A stretch of DNA of 7,821 bases. Origin: Desulfobacterales bacterium. Lineage in GTDB: Bacteria > Desulfobacterota > Desulfobulbia > Desulfobulbales > BM004. Made by a program: the position numbers and the translations under genes. Below the pieces are notes generated by a model. That model saw only the letters and a program-made list of their open reading frames with translations. It was not told the origin of the DNA and searched no databases. Below, piece after piece: positions 1 through 5,215 of this stretch. Every line of letters begins with the position of its first letter. Position 1 is the first letter of the stretch. The DNA lies in contig JAUXHH010000071.1 of the NCBI GenBank assembly GCA_030621655.1, forward strand, positions 1-7,821. Direction: 5' to 3'.

Positions 1-48
1 TAGAATTACTGCACTGACCTTTGTTAAATAACTATTAGTGTTCTTCAT
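1..48 (-). CDS. 5' end of a gene running off the left edge; probable exported protein
   Basis: Read on the minus strand, an ATG at 48-46 opens 16 codons without a stop up to the window edge: MKNTNSYLTKVSAVIL. A strong Shine-Dalgarno GGAGGG (61-56) sits 7 nt upstream, which is the main reason to believe this start. Two lysines followed by a run of small and hydrophobic residues look like the beginning of a signal peptide or a membrane anchor, but the h-region is cut off. The gene is divergent from the lipoprotein gene at 248. Product unknown; only the start is visible. Confidence 0.6.
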   Translation of the reverse strand, partial: MKNTNSYLTKVSAVIL

Positions 49-95
49 AGCTGTACCCTCCATAGATAAGATTTTATCCTTTTAACTTTTTCCTT

Positions 96-153
96 ATTCC
101 AAAACTCTATTAAGCTATATACTCATTCCAGAACTCTATCAAGTTATATACTC
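96..153. repeat. Tandem 29-bp direct repeat in a divergent intergenic region
   Basis: Two adjacent 29-bp copies (96-124 and 125-153) match at 26 of 29 positions. The three differences (102/131, 111/140, 115/144) are all transitions. Each copy contains ACTCTAT and TATATACTC. The repeat lies between the divergent starts at 48 (minus) and 248 (plus), so it could be a duplicated regulatory site for one or both genes, or a simple slippage duplication. No clear sigma70 promoter could be placed next to it. Confidence 0.75.
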
Positions 154-247
154 TGTAAATTTTCTGGCCTTTTCACCGTCTCCTCAATATTATAGTGTAT
201 AAAGTCTATTAACTCATTATTAGTTTTAAAAATAACAGGGTGCAATT

Positions 248-865
248 ATGATAAACAAAAAGATGACATTTCTGGGGACTGCAGTTCTTTTGATGATCCT
301 GACAGCCTGTGCTACAACAAAATTATCCGGGACCTGGAAGGACGAAAATCTTTCTGGAAAAAAATTCCAGAAACTTCTTGTTATCGGGGCTGCCAAACAA
401 CAGCAAGTCAGAGAACTGTTTGAGGATGAATTTGTCAGGCAACTGGAAGCTCAAGGCGTTAAAGCTATCCCAAGTTATACATTAATCCCGGCTGAAAAGA
501 TGCTGGACAAGGAAACTATTGTCAGCCATATAGCCGAGAATAGGATAGACGCTGTCCTGATCACCCGATTGACCGGCAGCAAAGGGGAAAGGGAAATGGA
601 AACCGGCAACACATATCGGGTTCCCTATGCATATTACAACCAGATGCATGAATATTATAAGAAAGGGCTGGAATCAACTCAGGAGCCCTCCCCCGCAACA
701 ACCCATAAGGTTATAATTTTAGAAACAAATATTTATAATGCTGAAACGGAAAAATTAGCGTGGGCTACCGCATCTGATGTCTATGTACAGGATGCTGCAT
801 ACAAGTTGACCAAAGACTTTATCAAGGTGATAGTGAGTAAGTTGGTTAGCGATAAGGTGATATAA
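248..865 (+). CDS. Uncharacterised lipoprotein, 205 aa
   Basis: A type II signal peptide is clear: a short basic start (MINKK), a hydrophobic stretch at residues 7-17, and lipobox L18-T19-A20-C21, so the mature protein would begin at a lipidated Cys21. Asp is not at +2 (it is Ala22), which in a Gram-negative would favour Lol transport to the outer membrane. The mature part (about 185 aa) alternates beta-like and helical segments, such as KKFQKLLVIGA near 38-48, RELFEDEFVRQLEAQGVKAIPSY near 55-77, and DAVLITRL near 101-108, with a C-terminal VIILETNIYNAETEKLAW stretch. This resembles small lipoproteins of unknown function that are common in delta-proteobacteria; I cannot name the family securely. 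The ATG at 248 is preceded by AGGG (237-240) at 7-nt spacing. Met6 is an alternative start but would shorten the basic n-region. The stop is followed directly by a heptamer array. Confidence 0.85.
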   Translation: MINKKMTFLGTAVLLMILTACATTKLSGTWKDENLSGKKFQKLLVIGAAKQQQVRELFEDEFVRQLEAQGVKAIPSYTLIPAEKMLDKETIVSHIAENRIDAVLITRLTGSKGEREMETGNTYRVPYAYYNQMHEYYKKGLESTQEPSPATTHKVIILETNIYNAETEKLAWATASDVYVQDAAYKLTKDFIKVIVSKLVSDKVI

Positions 866-867
866 GT

Positions 868-916
868 GGTCAGCGGTCAGCGGTCAGTGGTCAGCGGTCA
901 GCGGTCAGCGGCTAGC
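868..916. repeat. Heptanucleotide array (GGTCAGC)n, 6 copies plus a degenerate seventh
   Basis: Seven consecutive 7-bp units begin two bases after the lipoprotein stop codon: GGTCAGC x2, GGTCAGT, GGTCAGC x3, then the degenerate GGCTAGC. The plus-strand reading frame through it (VSGQRS repeats) is a by-product of the repeat, not a gene. It lies between convergent genes. Other heptamer arrays of related sequence occur at about 3309, 3444, 3484 and 5162. Confidence 0.9.
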
Positions 917-1011
917 ATTCCTACAGTGCATAATCTATGCAATACAGCTGATGCCAGGGAGCGACAGCAAAGAGACTCCAAAGTCAGATTAGGATTGGAT
1001 TGTTTCATGAA

Positions 1012-2253
1012 TTATTCAGGCTGGCATTCCTGCAGCTCATCCAACCAGCCCGCTGATTCATCCAGCTTTCTTTTGAAAAACCGGCTGGCATCTTCAGGAT
1101 CCTTGGCCTGCTGGTGCTTGAAGAACATCTCATCGCCCATGATGCCGAGAATCTCTATCTTGCCTCTTTCGTGTGACATTGCATAGCGGAATCTCTTACT
1201 GAGGCCATCCAGCATTCCCCGTGCCTCATCGACAATCCTAGAGCCCTCTGCCAGGGGAACCTGGAAATGGCTCTTTACCCTTTTCACGGGCCGGCACTGG
1301 AAAACGTAGTAGGGATTGACCCCGATGCGCACCAGGTTCTTCTGCAGGTCAGCCAGGATCTCAGGCGTATCATTGACCCCTTTAAGCAGGACGGTCTGGT
1401 TATTGACGATAACGCCTGACTCGATAATTCTGTTTACAGCCTCTGTGGACTGCTCGGTTATTTCGTTCGGGTGGTTAAACTGGGTGGAAAGATAGATCCT
1501 GCGGTCCTTCTTGGAATAGGCCTGAAAAACTTCGAGCAATTCGTCGTCTTTTAATATCCGGTCCGGGTAGGCGAGCACCATCCTGGTGCCAAAGCGGATA
1601 TAATCAAGATGCGGCAATCTGGTAAGTTTTTCAAGAAGATGACCGATAACCTTGGTGGGCAGGATAAGGGAGTCTCCGCCTGAGATCAGCACATTGTTGA
1701 CCTCGGGGTGGGCTCCGATATATTCATAGGCCTCGTCAAAACGGCCCATGACCTCGTCATTGGTAAGGCCTACCATTCTCTTCCTGAAACAGTGCCGGCA
1801 ATACATGGAGCAGACATTGGCGGAGAGCAGCAATACGGTGTTTTTATATTTATGCTGCAGGCCGGGCAGCTTGGTATTGTCCTTTTCACCGCTGGTATCG
1901 TAAAAACCGGACACATCAAGTTCATTTACCGAGGGAACGGCCATTTTGCGGATCGGGTCATTCGGGTCTTTCGGGTCAATCAGGGAAAGGTAATATCGGG
2001 AGATGCTCATCGGATGTATATCAATGACTTCCTGAAGTTTTTCCTTTTCTTCAGCGGTCAGATCGACATACTCTTGCAACTCTTCAAGAGTGGTGACATT
2101 ATTGCCGAGTTCGTCCTGCCATCGCAGTTGTATTGAGTCTTCCATAAAATGACTGGGGATATCATCCGGTTCCATGCCTGGAAGGTACAAATACTTTGCA
2201 TTAAGCGCTTCGGGGACAGAATCCTTCTCAGAGATTGAATCAAAATAATCCAT
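1012..2253 (-). CDS. KamA-family radical SAM / PLP aminomutase (lysine 2,3-aminomutase-like), 413 aa
   Basis: This is a radical SAM enzyme expected to move an amino group from C2 to C3 of an amino acid using SAM, a [4Fe-4S] cluster and PLP. The cluster motif CxxxCxxC is C148, C152, C155, followed by FRKR; R157 corresponds to the KamA arginine that holds the substrate alpha-carboxylate. SGGD at 191-194 is the usual glycine-rich SAM-contact segment, and K365 (RGKIEILG) aligns with the PLP Schiff-base lysine in place of the classical PGGGGK. The two aspartates that bind the lysine side chain in the clostridial enzyme (D293, D330, 37 residues apart) correspond here to R321 (in FQCRP) and A358, also 37 apart. 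The C-terminal zinc cysteines of KamA are absent. Length is typical. The ATG at 2253 has SD AGGAAGG (2267-2261), 7 nt away. No beta-lysine acetyltransferase gene (ablB) is adjacent. Family assignment is secure; substrate is uncertain and probably not lysine. Confidence 0.92.
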   Translation of the reverse strand: MDYFDSISEKDSVPEALNAKYLYLPGMEPDDIPSHFMEDSIQLRWQDELGNNVTTLEELQEYVDLTAEEKEKLQEVIDIHPMSISRYYLSLIDPKDPNDPIRKMAVPSVNELDVSGFYDTSGEKDNTKLPGLQHKYKNTVLLLSANVCSMYCRHCFRKRMVGLTNDEVMGRFDEAYEYIGAHPEVNNVLISGGDSLILPTKVIGHLLEKLTRLPHLDYIRFGTRMVLAYPDRILKDDELLEVFQAYSKKDRRIYLSTQFNHPNEITEQSTEAVNRIIESGVIVNNQTVLLKGVNDTPEILADLQKNLVRIGVNPYYVFQCRPVKRVKSHFQVPLAEGSRIVDEARGMLDGLSKRFRYAMSHERGKIEILGIMGDEMFFKHQQAKDPEDASRFFKRKLDESAGWLDELQECQPE

Positions 2254-2300
2254 CTTACGACCTTCCTATTATATTTTGTAGAGATTGTCAGCGGGAACCT

Positions 2301-2334
2301 AAAATGCTAACATATTTTTTTTAAAAATGCTAAC
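2301..2334. repeat. 11-bp direct repeat AAAATGCTAAC, 23-bp period, upstream of the KamA-like gene
   Basis: Identical 11-mers occur at 2301-2311 and 2324-2334, about two helical turns apart, 48-81 bp upstream of the minus-strand start at 2253. Same-face spacing is what tandem binding of a regulator would need. No regulator gene is nearby to link to it, so function is inference. Confidence 0.5.
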
Positions 2335-2346
2335 TGGGCAATTTCA

Positions 2347-2433
2347 TTTGCATTAATGCAAAGTTTTCCACCTGAAAAATTGGAGCAATATTTAAGAAAT
2401 TGCATTGAAGGTTGTTTTTGCAATAACTGCAAA
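2347..2433. promoter_or_regulatory. Two TTTGCA...TGCAAA dyads in the divergent intergenic region
   Basis: A perfect 16-bp palindrome TTTGCATTAATGCAAA lies at 2347-2362. A second dyad with the same arms, TTTGCA (2417-2422) and TGCAAA (2428-2433), has a 5-bp centre and begins 70 bp further on. A lone TTGCA half-site lies between them at 2400-2404. The region separates the divergent KamA-like and uracil-glycosylase genes, so these are candidate operators for either or both. The surrounding DNA is AT-rich, which raises the chance of accidental dyads, but the shared arms are suggestive. Confidence 0.4.
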
Positions 2434-2500
2434 GATATGGGATAGTGCAGATAATGAAACATGAGAATACAACAGCAATTAAAACACTATTGACAAAAAA

Positions 2501-3310
2501 ATGGCAGACCATTTTCAAGAAGACCTTTTAGAGCAAGTCAGCAAACTCCTCAAATATCATGATTCCCTTGGTATCAAAGAATACCCCCGCACGAAGAGCC
2601 TTGAACGTTTTCTGAAAAAACAGGCTGAATCTTCTCCTTCTCATCCCAAGGTTACCCCACAAAGGGGAAAAGAGAAAATTCACAAATCATCAGAAAAAAA
2701 ACATCTCTTTGATCCTGGCCTGGCCCAAAAAGCAACGCTGCACGATGTCCGTGAGGAAATTGGCGACTGTCATCGCTGCAATCTGCATAAAACCAGGAGC
2801 AATATTGTTTTCGGGCATGGCCCTGAAACAGCTAAACTCATGATCATCTCTGATGCCCCCGGCAAAGAGGATGACATGGCAACGGTCCCGCTCCAGGGAA
2901 AAGAAGGCGAGTTGCTGGACAGGATGCTTCATGCGATTAATTTAGCAAGGGATAAGGTTTACATAACAACTCTGGTGAAATGTTTTCCCGGCGACAATGC
3001 AAAGCCCGATGAAAATGCAATAAGAACCTGCCTGCCTTTTCTCTTCCGGCAGATTGAAATTATCTGCCCTCAGGTTATTTTCACCATGGGTAGCCAGTCT
3101 TCCCAGGTTCTCCTCCACTCCAGCAGGTCACTTTTTCAATTGCGGGGCCGCTTCTATAATTTCAATGACCTCTGCAGCGGCGAACTGGCAGACAAGATAG
3201 TCATTATGCCATCCCTTCATCCATCTCTTCTCTTGGAAAATGAAGAACTGAAAAAAGCAAGCTGGCAGGATCTGCAGCTGATTCAGAAGAAGTTAACTGA
3301 AGGGGTTTAG
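2501..3310 (+). CDS. Uracil-DNA glycosylase, Fe-S type-4-like, 269 aa
   Basis: Expected to excise uracil from DNA as the first step of base excision repair. The catalytic domain covers about residues 85-266. Four cysteines fit the family-4 iron-sulfur pattern: C90-x2-C93, then C161-x15-C177, the same spacing as in type-4 enzymes. Motif 1 is SDAPGKED (117-124) where the family normally has GE(A/G)PGxxED, so the catalytic-site Glu is Asp118. The PLQGKEGELLDRML stretch (130-143), VKCFPGDN (159-166) and the second active-site motif LHPSLLL (H240) are all present. Residues 1-80 form a charged, partly helical extension of the kind seen in delta-proteobacterial homologues. An in-frame TAA at 2480-2482 with no ATG before 2501 fixes the earliest normal start at 2501, yet there is no recognisable Shine-Dalgarno, only an A7 run. 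The gene stands alone and diverges from the KamA-like gene. Confidence 0.88.
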   Translation: MADHFQEDLLEQVSKLLKYHDSLGIKEYPRTKSLERFLKKQAESSPSHPKVTPQRGKEKIHKSSEKKHLFDPGLAQKATLHDVREEIGDCHRCNLHKTRSNIVFGHGPETAKLMIISDAPGKEDDMATVPLQGKEGELLDRMLHAINLARDKVYITTLVKCFPGDNAKPDENAIRTCLPFLFRQIEIICPQVIFTMGSQSSQVLLHSSRSLFQLRGRFYNFNDLCSGELADKIVIMPSLHPSLLLENEELKKASWQDLQLIQKKLTEGV

Positions 3311-3336
3311 GTAGAAGACTGAAGGCTGAAGTCTAA
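3309..3336. repeat. Degenerate heptamer array at the 3' end of the glycosylase gene
   Basis: On the minus strand this reads TTAGACT, TCAGCCT, TCAGTCT, TCTACCT (3336 down to 3309), four 7-bp units in register that share T at position 1 and CT at the end. The array begins inside the TAG stop codon of the glycosylase gene. It is the left arm of a long inverted repeat with the array at 3444-3471. AGACT/AGTCT could form a small hairpin, but A's rather than T's follow on the plus strand, so it is not a terminator for the glycosylase gene. Confidence 0.7.
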
Positions 3337-3471
3337 AAAATGGAGTATTGAGGCGAGGGAGTCCTGCTATAAATAAATCACAACTCCAGTACAACTGTGC
3401 AGCCCTCATCATCCGGTTTCCAGTTTATTGTATTTATTTCTTTTTAACCTTCAGTCTTCAGCCTTCAGTCT
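3316..3471. repeat. 156-bp segment bounded by 19-bp inverted repeats
   Basis: The arms 3316-3334 and 3453-3471 match as inverted repeats at 18 of 19 bases. Inside, AAATAAAT (3371-3378) pairs with ATTTATTT (3432-3439), nested in the same sense. The interior has no open reading frame of note. It could be a small non-autonomous, MITE-like element or simply two copies of the local heptamer family in opposite orientation. No target-site duplication is evident at the outer ends. Confidence 0.6.
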
Positions 3472-3504
3472 GATAACCCTCCTTAAGTATTAAGTCTTAA
3501 GAGC
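3444..3504. repeat. Two heptamer arrays, TCAGTCT-type and TAAGTCT-type
   Basis: Units TTAACCT, TCAGTCT, TCAGCCT, TCAGTCT run in 7-bp register from 3444 to 3471. After a short gap and out of register, TAAGTAT, TAAGTCT and TAAGAGC follow at 3484-3504. The units are one or two substitutions apart from one another and from the arrays at 868 and 3309. Confidence 0.7.
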
Positions 3505-3521
3505 ACAGCCTGCACTAAACA

Positions 3522-3559
3522 ATCTGGCAAGGATGTTTGAATGGGTAGCATCGCCAGAT
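3522..3559 (-). terminator. Possible hairpin terminator for the Fic gene
   Basis: Ten bases beyond the Fic stop codon, ATCTGGC (3522-3528) and GCCAGAT (3553-3559) form a perfect 7-bp stem. GATG (3532-3535) and CATC (3549-3552) extend it by 4 bp after a 3-nt bulge. On the minus strand the hairpin is followed by TTGTTTAGT, a poor U-tract, so termination strength is doubtful. The position makes a transcript-end role plausible. Confidence 0.4.
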
Positions 3560-3568
3560 AATAAATTC

Positions 3569-4714
3569 CTATGACTTCTTATCGGGCATCATCGCTTTCA
3601 AAATTTTCGTATTAGCTGAATAATTTCTGCCGACCTTCCTAAGAAGATTTAATTCTTGTAATTCTTTCAAATCACGCAAGATAGTTGGCCTTCCAAATGT
3701 CGCATATTTTTTAGCAACATCTGATGAAATCTCTAATAGTTCATCTACCGTAAACATTCCACCAATAGGTATCTGTAACATCAAAGCTCTTTTCCGTTTA
3801 AATGCTCCTTTTTTCGTATATTTTAAGTCTGCAAACGTCTCGTAGATGTAATGCTGCCAAAAAACAGAAAATTGACTTTCTTGAATAATATTTAAATTTT
3901 CCTTTAACCCATCTCGAAAACCTTGCAGTGCATATTGAATAAACTCTGTCAAATCCTTCTTTTTTCTCGCTCTATCAAGCTGCCGATAATATTCAGGTCG
4001 AGTAAGGTTGTAAAAATTCGACAAAATATGGGACACAATACTTGGTAGTCCGGCACGCAGAAGAATATAGAATTCAAATAAGCGCCCAGTTCTGCCATTG
4101 CCGTCGCCAAATGGGTGAATCCACTCAATATATACGTGTGTTACAATTGCTTGAATAACAGCGGTTGCAAAATCCTGCCCATCGCTATAGTGAAATTCTT
4201 TGCCGAGCCAAACACAGAGTTTTTCTATAAGTTCAGGAACATCTTTATGTTCAGGCGCCAGATACGTGCCAACATGTCGCCTGTCATCACGAAACCGCCC
4301 TGGTATTGCATCGAAGTGCTCTCCTAAATCTTTCCCAATCATGTAGTGAAAACCTTTTATAAGATCAGGAGTGACAATACTGACTTTATCTTCTGTAATT
4401 ATCTCACGAAGTAACGTATTAAACGCCTCAAGGATATTGTTCACTTCAGTTTGTAGATATTCTTTACTTGGTGGTAAACTCCAGCCTTCCTGAAGTTTCT
4501 CAATTTCTTCTTCGCTGAGTGTGTTACCTTCAATTGCAGTAGTTGCTTGTGCCCCTTTCCTTAGAGACACGATTAGTAGCCTTTGCCTATATTCTGGTTG
4601 CAATGGAATATCAGTTAAGGCATGAACAAGCGCATGACATTCACCAAGCATATAAGCTGAATTTGTAGTAATTTTCCACTCTTTACGAAAGGATATATGA
4701 TTATAGCCGTCCAT
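3569..4714 (-). CDS. Fic-family protein adenylyltransferase, class II, 381 aa
   Basis: Predicted to transfer AMP (possibly another nucleotide) to hydroxyl side chains of target proteins. The Fic core motif is complete: HPFGDGNGRTGR at 200-211, with catalytic H200, Mg-binding D204 and nucleotide-binding N206, R208 and R211. An N-terminal inhibitory motif (S/T)xxxE(G/N) is present as T58-x3-E62-G63, which marks class II self-inhibited Fic proteins. The order is an N-terminal Fic_N-type region (about 1-90), Fic fold (about 110-265) and a C-terminal winged-helix-like part (about 315-370). Length and layout match the Shewanella SoFic type (about 372 aa). The ATG at 4714 follows a weak GAGAG-type SD. 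No separate antitoxin gene accompanies it, as expected for class II. The gene is clearly more AT-rich (about 37% GC over three sampled 60-base lines, against 60% in single lines of the KamA-like and moxR genes), suggesting horizontal acquisition. Confidence 0.93.
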   Translation of the reverse strand: MDGYNHISFRKEWKITTNSAYMLGECHALVHALTDIPLQPEYRQRLLIVSLRKGAQATTAIEGNTLSEEEIEKLQEGWSLPPSKEYLQTEVNNILEAFNTLLREIITEDKVSIVTPDLIKGFHYMIGKDLGEHFDAIPGRFRDDRRHVGTYLAPEHKDVPELIEKLCVWLGKEFHYSDGQDFATAVIQAIVTHVYIEWIHPFGDGNGRTGRLFEFYILLRAGLPSIVSHILSNFYNLTRPEYYRQLDRARKKKDLTEFIQYALQGFRDGLKENLNIIQESQFSVFWQHYIYETFADLKYTKKGAFKRKRALMLQIPIGGMFTVDELLEISSDVAKKYATFGRPTILRDLKELQELNLLRKVGRNYSANTKILKAMMPDKKS

Positions 4715-4739
4715 TTGTCTCTCTTTTTGTAGTTTTATG

Positions 4740-4805
4740 TTGACAAATAGACCCTATCATTTGTTAATATAGTGGTCAAGAAAAATAACAAAACACTTAA
4801 CAAAT
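4740..4805. promoter_or_regulatory. Inverted repeat upstream of the Fic gene with an extra half-site; overlaps a candidate promoter
   Basis: TTGACAAAT (4740-4748) and ATTTGTTAA (4759-4767) are inverted with one mismatch around a 10-bp centre. A third half-site TTAACAAAT, the exact complement of the second, lies at 4797-4805. A weak minus-strand sigma70 promoter, TTGACC (4779-4774) with TAGGGT (4756-4751) at 17-bp spacing, would place its -10 element inside the centre of the dyad. Repression, perhaps by the winged-helix part of the Fic protein itself, is inference only. Confidence 0.35.
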
Positions 4806-5095
4806 CAATTCACTTTACCACAAGAAAAAAGGTTGTTTGACATAGATGGGGGCCTTTAGAATCTCTGTTTTACAAACTGCACGTCCCTCATGGCGGCAAG
4901 TATTGCAGGACGTTAAATACTTCTGCAACAAGTATTCAATTTTGAAATCTCGCTTACTACTGAAGATAATATTACAAAGTATTTTCTGTCAGATAAGACA
5001 CTTTATTTTTCCTGTTTTTTAACCTTGCCCCCTTGAAACCTTTTTTCTGTCACCCTCACATCCAGCCATGCAGTGTGAAATTATCAGAAACAACC

Positions 5096-5124
5096 TTGAC
5101 ATTAATGTCTTTCTTCCATATTTT
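5096..5124 (+). promoter_or_regulatory. Probable sigma70 promoter of the moxR-DUF58 operon
   Basis: A perfect -35 box TTGACA (5096-5101) is followed by a 17-bp spacer and TATTTT (5119-5124, 4 of 6 to consensus). This would start transcription near 5131 and give a leader of about 85 nt. The 12-bp palindrome GACATTAATGTC (5098-5109) overlaps the -35 box and the start of the spacer, a position suited to a repressor. The call rests on consensus and location only. Confidence 0.5.
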
Positions 5125-5161
5125 CTCTGCACTATTCAGGTAAACAGAAGATAGATTTTTT

Positions 5162-5203
5162 AAATTATTCATTCTTCATTCTACATTCTAAATTTTTAAT
5201 TAG
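5162..5203. repeat. Degenerate heptamer array just upstream of moxR
   Basis: Six units in 7-bp register follow the pattern nnATTnn: AAATTAT, TCATTCT, TCATTCT, ACATTCT, AAATTTT, TAATTAG. The array ends one base before the moxR ribosome-binding site and would lie in the 5' leader of its mRNA. The central TCATTCT units are close relatives of the TCAGTCT units at 3451. Confidence 0.65.
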
Positions 5204-5204
5204 C

Positions 5205-5210
5205 AGGTGA
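5205..5210 (+). promoter_or_regulatory. Shine-Dalgarno AGGTGA that fixes the moxR start
   Basis: AGGTGA is a perfect 6-nt match to the 16S anti-SD and stands 5 nt before the ATG at 5216. The in-frame GTG at 5207 lies inside this SD and therefore is unlikely to be the start. Confidence 0.75.
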
Positions 5211-5215
5211 AAATA

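Larger units (their letters stand above)
4715..5215. other. 501-bp region without a convincing gene, between Fic and moxR
   Basis: This divergent intergenic stretch holds the Fic-side dyad (4740-4805), a moxR-side promoter (5096-5124) and a heptamer array (5162-5203). A 58-codon plus-strand ORF at 4846-5022 lacks a ribosome-binding site and has no recognisable domain. AAGTATT (4898-4904) and AATACTT (4916-4922) could form a weak hairpin. No tRNA, riboswitch or transposon remnant is evident in the middle part. Confidence 0.6.

Noticed and set aside
868..916. Possible CRISPR-like or iteron array
   Set aside because: The units are 7 bp with no spacers, and there is no cas or replication gene nearby; this is a simple tandem repeat.
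866..1186. 106-codon plus-strand ORF beginning MVSGQRSVVSGQRS
   Set aside because: It is translated from the heptamer array and then runs antisense through the 3' end of the KamA-like gene. It begins at a GTG directly after the lipoprotein stop and has no SD.
2268..2273. Perfect TATAAT on the minus strand upstream of the KamA-like gene
   Set aside because: It abuts the Shine-Dalgarno, so transcription would start within the ribosome-binding site, and there is no -35 box at suitable spacing.
3316..3340. Hairpin AGACT/AGTCT after the glycosylase gene as a terminator
   Set aside because: The stem is only 5 bp and is followed by A's rather than T's on the transcribed strand.
3569..4714. Fic/Phd-type toxin-antitoxin pair (Doc- or FicT-like)
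   Set aside because: The inhibitory motif is within the protein itself (class II) and no small antitoxin ORF adjoins the gene.
4846..5022. 58-codon plus-strand ORF between Fic and moxR
   Set aside because: No ribosome-binding site before the ATG, no domain, low-complexity basic and hydrophobic composition; the spacer is AT-rich and open frames of this size occur by chance.
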